9,292 nucleotides of DNA from NCBI GenBank assembly GCA_030054015.1, contig JASGCR010000067.1, forward strand, positions 1 through 9,292. Direction: 5' to 3'. This document shows, in pieces, positions 6,074 through 9,292 of the stretch. The notes beneath the pieces are model-generated. The model ran no database searches. It saw only the letters and a list, made by a program, of their open reading frames with translations, and was not told where the DNA came from. Source of the stretch: Candidatus Symbiobacter sp. (GTDB lineage Bacteria > Pseudomonadota > Alphaproteobacteria > Elsterales > Elsteraceae). The translations under genes were made by a program, and so were the position numbers. The first letter of the stretch is position 1. Each line of letters starts with the position of its first letter.

Positions 6074-7630
6074 TTAATTTCCCCCGGATGAAACAATGGC
6101 TTTCATAATTTTTTCTTGGCTGGCCTCGGCGGCCGGCATTTCGGCGACAAAGCGGCCGTCATTCAAGACATAGATGCGGTCGCACATCCCCAATAATTCG
6201 GGCATTTCGGACGAGATGACCAAAACCGCCTTGCCCTCGGCAGCCAATTTGGCGATGATGGTATAGATTTCATATTTCGCCCCCACATCAATGCCACGGG
6301 TTGGCTCATCCAAAATCAAAATTTCCGGCTCCGAGAACAACCATTTGGACAGCACGATTTTTTGTTGGTTGCCGCCGGATAGATTCACCACCCGCGCAAA
6401 AACGTCCGGGCATTTGATCGACAAGGTCTGGCGGAATCGCTCGGCCACCGAATATTCTTTGCCGTCATTAATGACCCCCCGCCGCGAGACCCCCTTAAGA
6501 TAAGCCAGCGACGTGTTCCAGGCCGCCGATTCATTCAACACCAGGCCGTAACCCTTGCGGTCTTCGGTGACATAGGCGATGCCGTGATTAATCGCCTTTT
6601 GCACCGAACTTGTGTCGATGCGGCTGCCATGCAGCCAAATCTCGCCCGAAATGCCGCGGCCATAGGTTTGCCCGAATATGCTCATGGCGAGTTCGGTACG
6701 CCCCGCCCCCATAAGGCCAGCAATGCCAACAATTTCGCCGCGTTTTAGATTAAAATTGACGCTTTTAATCAATTCGCGGTCGGCATGTTCGGCATGAAAG
6801 ACGCGCCAATTTTTGACCTCGAACATCACCTCGCCAATATTGGGAGTGCGCGGCGGATAGCGATTGGCCATTTCGCGCCCGACCATATGTTTAATAATCA
6901 CATCTTCGCTGAGCGTTTCCTGGCGGCAATCGAAATTCGCCACGGTTGAGCCGTCGCGCAAAACTGTCACTTCATCGGCCACGCGGGATATTTCATTTAA
7001 TTTATGGGAAATGAGAATGCAAGAAATACCCTGTTGCTTTAAGCCGAGCAATAAATCCAGCAAGGCATTGCTGTCGGTTTCATTGAGGCTGGCCGTGGGT
7101 TCGTCGAGGATGAGTAATTTGACCTGTTTCGATAAGGCTTTGGCGATTTCGACCAATTGCTGTTTTCCCACCCCGATATTGGTGATCAGGGCCGAGGGGG
7201 AATCGGTCATGCCGACTTTTAACAAAAGTTCTTTGGACTTGCTATAGGTTTGGGCCCAATTAATCACGCCGGATTTGGCGACTTCGTGGCCAATAAAAAT
7301 ATTTTCGGCAATGGATAAAAGGGGAATGAGGGCTAATTCTTGGTGGATGATAATGATGCCGTGTTTTTCACTGTCGCTAATGCCGGAAAAACGGCATTCT
7401 TTTCCTTGGTAGAAAATTTCACCCTTATAATCGCCATAGGGATAAACCCCCGATAAAATTTTCATCAAAGTCGATTTGCCGGCCCCATTTTCGCCCACCA
7501 CGGCGTGAATTTGGCCTGGCATCACGGTTAAATTGACCTGGGATAAAGCGGCCACGCCATGAAAGGATTTGCTGATTTTGCGCATTTCCAAGATGGGCTG
7601 TACCAGTTTCGCCGTCTCTTTATCAGACAT
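6074..7630 (-). CDS. gguA: Multiple-sugar ABC transporter ATPase GguA/MmsA, two fused nucleotide-binding domains
   Basis: This 518-residue ATPase energises sugar import at the cytoplasmic face and carries two ABC domains, as in RbsA/XylG. Counting from the chosen ATG, domain 1 has Walker A GENGAGKS (46-53), a divergent signature NIGVGKQQ (151-158), Walker B LLILDEPTASL (172-182) and switch His209. Domain 2 has a degenerate Walker A GLMGAGRTE (305-313), a clear LSGGNQQ signature (417-423) and Walker B ILILDEPTRG (437-446). A weaker Walker A in the second domain is usual for this family. The start at 7630 is preferred because GGAG lies 9 nt upstream and the protein then begins MSDKETAK. The in-frame ATG at 7651, seven codons earlier, has no visible ribosome binding site. 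Its stop codon abuts the gguB start. A hairpin and a 275-bp MITE-like element separate it from chvE. Confidence 0.93.
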   Translation of the reverse strand: MSDKETAKLVQPILEMRKISKSFHGVAALSQVNLTVMPGQIHAVVGENGAGKSTLMKILSGVYPYGDYKGEIFYQGKECRFSGISDSEKHGIIIIHQELALIPLLSIAENIFIGHEVAKSGVINWAQTYSKSKELLLKVGMTDSPSALITNIGVGKQQLVEIAKALSKQVKLLILDEPTASLNETDSNALLDLLLGLKQQGISCILISHKLNEISRVADEVTVLRDGSTVANFDCRQETLSEDVIIKHMVGREMANRYPPRTPNIGEVMFEVKNWRVFHAEHADRELIKSVNFNLKRGEIVGIAGLMGAGRTELAMSIFGQTYGRGISGEIWLHGSRIDTSSVQKAINHGIAYVTEDRKGYGLVLNESAAWNTSLAYLKGVSRRGVINDGKEYSVAERFRQTLSIKCPDVFARVVNLSGGNQQKIVLSKWLFSEPEILILDEPTRGIDVGAKYEIYTIIAKLAAEGKAVLVISSEMPELLGMCDRIYVLNDGRFVAEMPAAEASQEKIMKAIVSSGGN

Positions 7631-7699
7631 AATGGGCTGCTCCGCAATCATGAGGGGTGACGAGGCACACTGACGTTTCCCTTAGCTTAATTGAAAATC

Positions 7700-7751
7700 C
7701 CTTAAATCACCTTTACGCCAGATAGAAAAATGGCGCAAAGGTGATTCGGGG
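7700..7751. terminator. Long hairpin in the chvE-gguA spacer, attenuator or mRNA-stabilising stem
   Basis: Positions 7700-7720 pair with 7731-7751 around a 10-nt loop, with two A-C mismatches and two G-T wobbles over 21 positions. On the plus strand an A and seven T follow (7752-7759), the layout of a Rho-independent terminator, although no plus-strand gene ends here. On the minus strand, the direction of the operon, only GATTTT follows, so read-through is likely. Such stems between a binding-protein gene and its transporter genes often raise the yield of the binding protein; this role is inferred. Confidence 0.6.
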
Positions 7752-7758
7752 ATTTTTT

Positions 7759-8033
7759 TATACTCTGTTTCCCAAATAATCTCCATTATGCCCCCCCCCT
7801 TCCTAAGGATGGTCTGAATAAGTCCCAGAAACAAAAGATATGGCATTTGCGAGCGGGCGTTTACGCCCGCGAAGCAATCCAGTAGCATCTTGAAATTGCT
7901 AGATTTTTCTGGATTGCTTCGCGGCTGCGCCGCTCGCAAATGCGCGGCTCTTTTGGCAAGAATTGTACTTATTCAGACCTTCCCTAAGCAGGAAGGGGGG
8001 GCATAATCGGAATTCTTTAGGACACGGGGTATA
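7759..8033. mobile_element. MITE-like element, 275 bp, with about 50-bp terminal inverted repeats
   Basis: The left end begins TATACTCTGTTTCCC (7759) and the right end is its imperfect inverse, finishing GGGGTATA (8033). Both ends carry a G/C homopolymer (nine C at 7791-7799, seven G at 7995-8001) beside CATAAT. A second inverted pair, GGTCTGAATAAGT (7811-7823) with 7967-7979, is perfect over 13 bp. The whole element can therefore fold back on itself. It encodes no credible protein. Ends in TATA suggest insertion at TA, as in IS630/mariner-derived MITEs and Correia elements, but the parent transposase is not in the window. It interrupts the chvE-gguA spacer of an operon. The independent copy of its end at 9241 fixes the boundary at TATA. 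Confidence 0.75.
7843..7943. repeat. Nested branched palindrome inside the MITE-like element
   Basis: The outer stem GCATTTGCGAGCGG (7843-7856) pairs perfectly with 7930-7943. The inner stem GCGAAGCAATCCAG (7869-7882) pairs perfectly with 7909-7922. Between the outer and inner arms sit two small stems, GGGCG/CGCCC on the left and a short GC-rich stem on the right, and the centre holds TAGCA/TGCTA. The arm text (TTGCGAGC ... GCGAAGCAATCCAG) resembles a dispersed repeat common in alphaproteobacterial intergenic DNA, so this may be a repeat nested in another repeat. Confidence 0.75.
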
Positions 8034-8060
8034 GTCTCAAACTTTTAGCCTCCTGGCAAT

Positions 8061-9146
8061 TTATTGCTTCAGCTGGGCTTCGCTAATATAGCCGCTATCG
8101 ACCAGAATCCGCTTGTAATTGCTTTTGTCAACCGGCAGCGGTTTAAGCAAATAGGACGGTACAATTTTTACCTTGTTGTTATAGGTCTTGGTGTCATTGA
8201 CCGGCACGGTTTTACCGCTCAGCATCGCATCCACCATGTCCGAGGCCACTTTGGCCAAAGCCCGCGTGTCCTTAAAGATTGACGAATATTGTTCGCCGCG
8301 AATGATCGATTTGATCGAGGGAACTTCGCAATCTTGGCCGGTCACATAGGGGAAGGGCTGATCTTTGCTGCCATAACCCACGCCTTTGAGCGATGACAAC
8401 ACGCCAATCGCCAAGCCGTCATTGGGGGCCAGAACGGCATCAACCCGTGCCTTGCCATAATAGGCCGACAGCAAATTATCCATCCGCGCCTGGGCATTCG
8501 CCCCGACCCAGCCCTGGGTACCCACTTTATCCATGCCCATTTGACCGGATTTCACGACCAATTTTTTCTTGTCGATATAGGGTTGCAACACCGACATCGC
8601 GCCATTGTAAAAGAAATAGGCGTTGTTATCATCCGGAGAACCGCCGAATAATTCGATGTTATACGGGCCTTTGCCTTCTTTTAATTTAAGGGCGGTTTCA
8701 AGCGATTGCGCCTGTAATACCCCGACTTGGAAATTGTCAAAGGTGGCATAAAAATCAACGTTTTTGCTGCCATTGATCAGCCGGTCATAGGCGATGACTT
8801 TGACGCCCTTATCGGCGGCTTTTTGCAGCACATCTGACAATGTTGTGCCATCGATTGAGGCGATGACCAACACTTTGGCCCCTTTGGTGATCATGTTTTC
8901 GATCTGGGCCAATTGGTTCGGGATGTCGTCCTCGGCGGTCTGCAAATCAACGCGGTAACCGCGCGATTCCAATTCCTTTTTCATGAAATTGCCGTCGTTG
9001 ATCCACCGCAAGACCGATTTGGTCGGCATAGCGACGCCAATCAAGCCCTTATCGGCGGCCTTGGCGGACGGGGCCGTCAGCAACAGCGCCGCCGCCAATC
9101 CAATGCCCAAACTCCGCAATCCCGTCGCAAAATGAGTGAATTTCAT
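8061..9146 (-). CDS. chvE: Periplasmic multiple-sugar-binding protein ChvE
   Basis: The 361-residue precursor is the substrate-binding protein of the GguAB importer. Residues 1-30 form a Sec signal peptide with a hydrophobic core (GLAAALLLTA) and probable cleavage after SAKA. The mature part follows Agrobacterium ChvE closely as I recall it: AMPTKS, DDIPNQLAQIENM, KVLVIASIDGTTLSDVL, VIAYDRLI, YATFDNFQVGVLQAQS, NIELFGGSPDDNNA, VKSGQMGMDKVGTQGW, ARMDNLLSAYY and VNDTKTYNNKVKIVPSYLLKP. ChvE binds aldoses such as galactose, arabinose, xylose and glucose; in Agrobacterium it also interacts with the VirA sensor, for which there is no evidence here. The ATG at 9146 is preceded by GGGAG about 7 nt upstream. 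It is the first gene of the operon. An end of a MITE-like element lies 95 bp upstream and a full element 28 bp downstream of its stop. Confidence 0.95.
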   Translation of the reverse strand: MKFTHFATGLRSLGIGLAAALLLTAPSAKAADKGLIGVAMPTKSVLRWINDGNFMKKELESRGYRVDLQTAEDDIPNQLAQIENMITKGAKVLVIASIDGTTLSDVLQKAADKGVKVIAYDRLINGSKNVDFYATFDNFQVGVLQAQSLETALKLKEGKGPYNIELFGGSPDDNNAYFFYNGAMSVLQPYIDKKKLVVKSGQMGMDKVGTQGWVGANAQARMDNLLSAYYGKARVDAVLAPNDGLAIGVLSSLKGVGYGSKDQPFPYVTGQDCEVPSIKSIIRGEQYSSIFKDTRALAKVASDMVDAMLSGKTVPVNDTKTYNNKVKIVPSYLLKPLPVDKSNYKRILVDSGYISEAQLKQ

Positions 9147-9228
9147 CTTTTACTCCCTATCATTTTTAGGAATGGCGCAGAAAATTCCGTGCCAATTGCC
9201 GCAAAGCAATCAAAAAATACCCACACAC

Positions 9229-9245
9229 GTATAAAATTTTTATAC
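9229..9245. promoter_or_regulatory. AT-rich palindrome upstream of chvE
   Basis: GTATAAAA at 9229-9236 and TTTTATAC at 9238-9245 form a perfect inverted repeat around one T. It lies 83-99 bp upstream of the chvE start codon and overlaps the first 5 bp of the element end at 9241. It could be an operator, a source of -10-like sequence, or an accident of the insertion point. No convincing -35/-10 pair for chvE was found in 9147-9240. Confidence 0.3.
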
Positions 9246-9292
9246 CCCGTTTCCTAAAGAATTCCGATTATGACCCCCCCTTCCTGCTTAGG
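9241..9292. mobile_element. Terminal end of a second MITE-like element, cut by the window edge
   Basis: This 52-bp stretch is the reverse complement of 7983-8033 with one substitution and one single-base gap. It matches the left end of the 275-bp element (7759 onward) at 25 of the first 33 positions. Homology begins exactly at TATA and runs to the window edge. It is therefore the end of another copy, extending to the right. Because it matches the right end better than the left end of the first element, the second copy is probably in the opposite orientation. Confidence 0.75.

Noticed and set aside
7682..7939. Minus-strand 85-codon reading frame between chvE and gguA
   Set aside because: It runs through the nested palindrome, the left end of the MITE-like element and the 7700-7751 hairpin, and its sequence resembles no family. 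Its codons are explained by the inverted repeats.

Overview
The window reads as a chromosomal sugar-acid catabolism and sugar-uptake locus from an alphaproteobacterium. Three things point there: a ChvE-type periplasmic sugar-binding protein followed by its GguA/GguB ABC partners, a dehydratase close to rhizobial L-arabinonate dehydratase as I remember that protein, and intergenic palindromes of a kind common in that class. Genus cannot be read from the window. Base composition of the core genes is moderate (34 of 60 bases G+C in the sample 6181-6240).

Layout from left to right. 1-173: a perfect 14-bp-stem palindrome and a short tandem repeat of about 39 bp. 174-1913 (minus): IlvD/Edd-family sugar-acid dehydratase. 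1961-3316 (minus): an AT-rich gene (18 of 60 G+C in 2161-2220) for a phospholipase D-like protein, bracketed by a 14-bp imperfect direct repeat and therefore probably acquired. 3338-3480: a dense cluster of four hairpins. 3723-4757 (plus): a solitary RbsC/AraH-type sugar permease. 4760-4790: a hairpin between convergent genes. 4799-6073, 6074-7630 and 8061-9146 (all minus): the transporter operon chvE-gguA-gguB. A 275-bp MITE-like element (7759-8033) sits between chvE and gguA, and one end of a second copy starts at 9241, upstream of chvE.

How the genes fit together: ChvE captures an aldose in the periplasm, GguB conducts it across the inner membrane and GguA powers this with ATP. The dehydratase acts on the aldonate made after oxidation of such a sugar (non-phosphorylative arabinose/xylose/galactose route). 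The sugar dehydrogenase, lactonase and later enzymes are not in the window. The orphan permease has no ATPase or binding protein beside it.

The points most worth a second look are the MITE-like family whose ends bracket chvE, the transferred phospholipase D-like gene with a possible helix-hairpin-helix C-terminus, and the hairpin cluster upstream of the orphan permease. No tRNA, rRNA or CRISPR array was seen.
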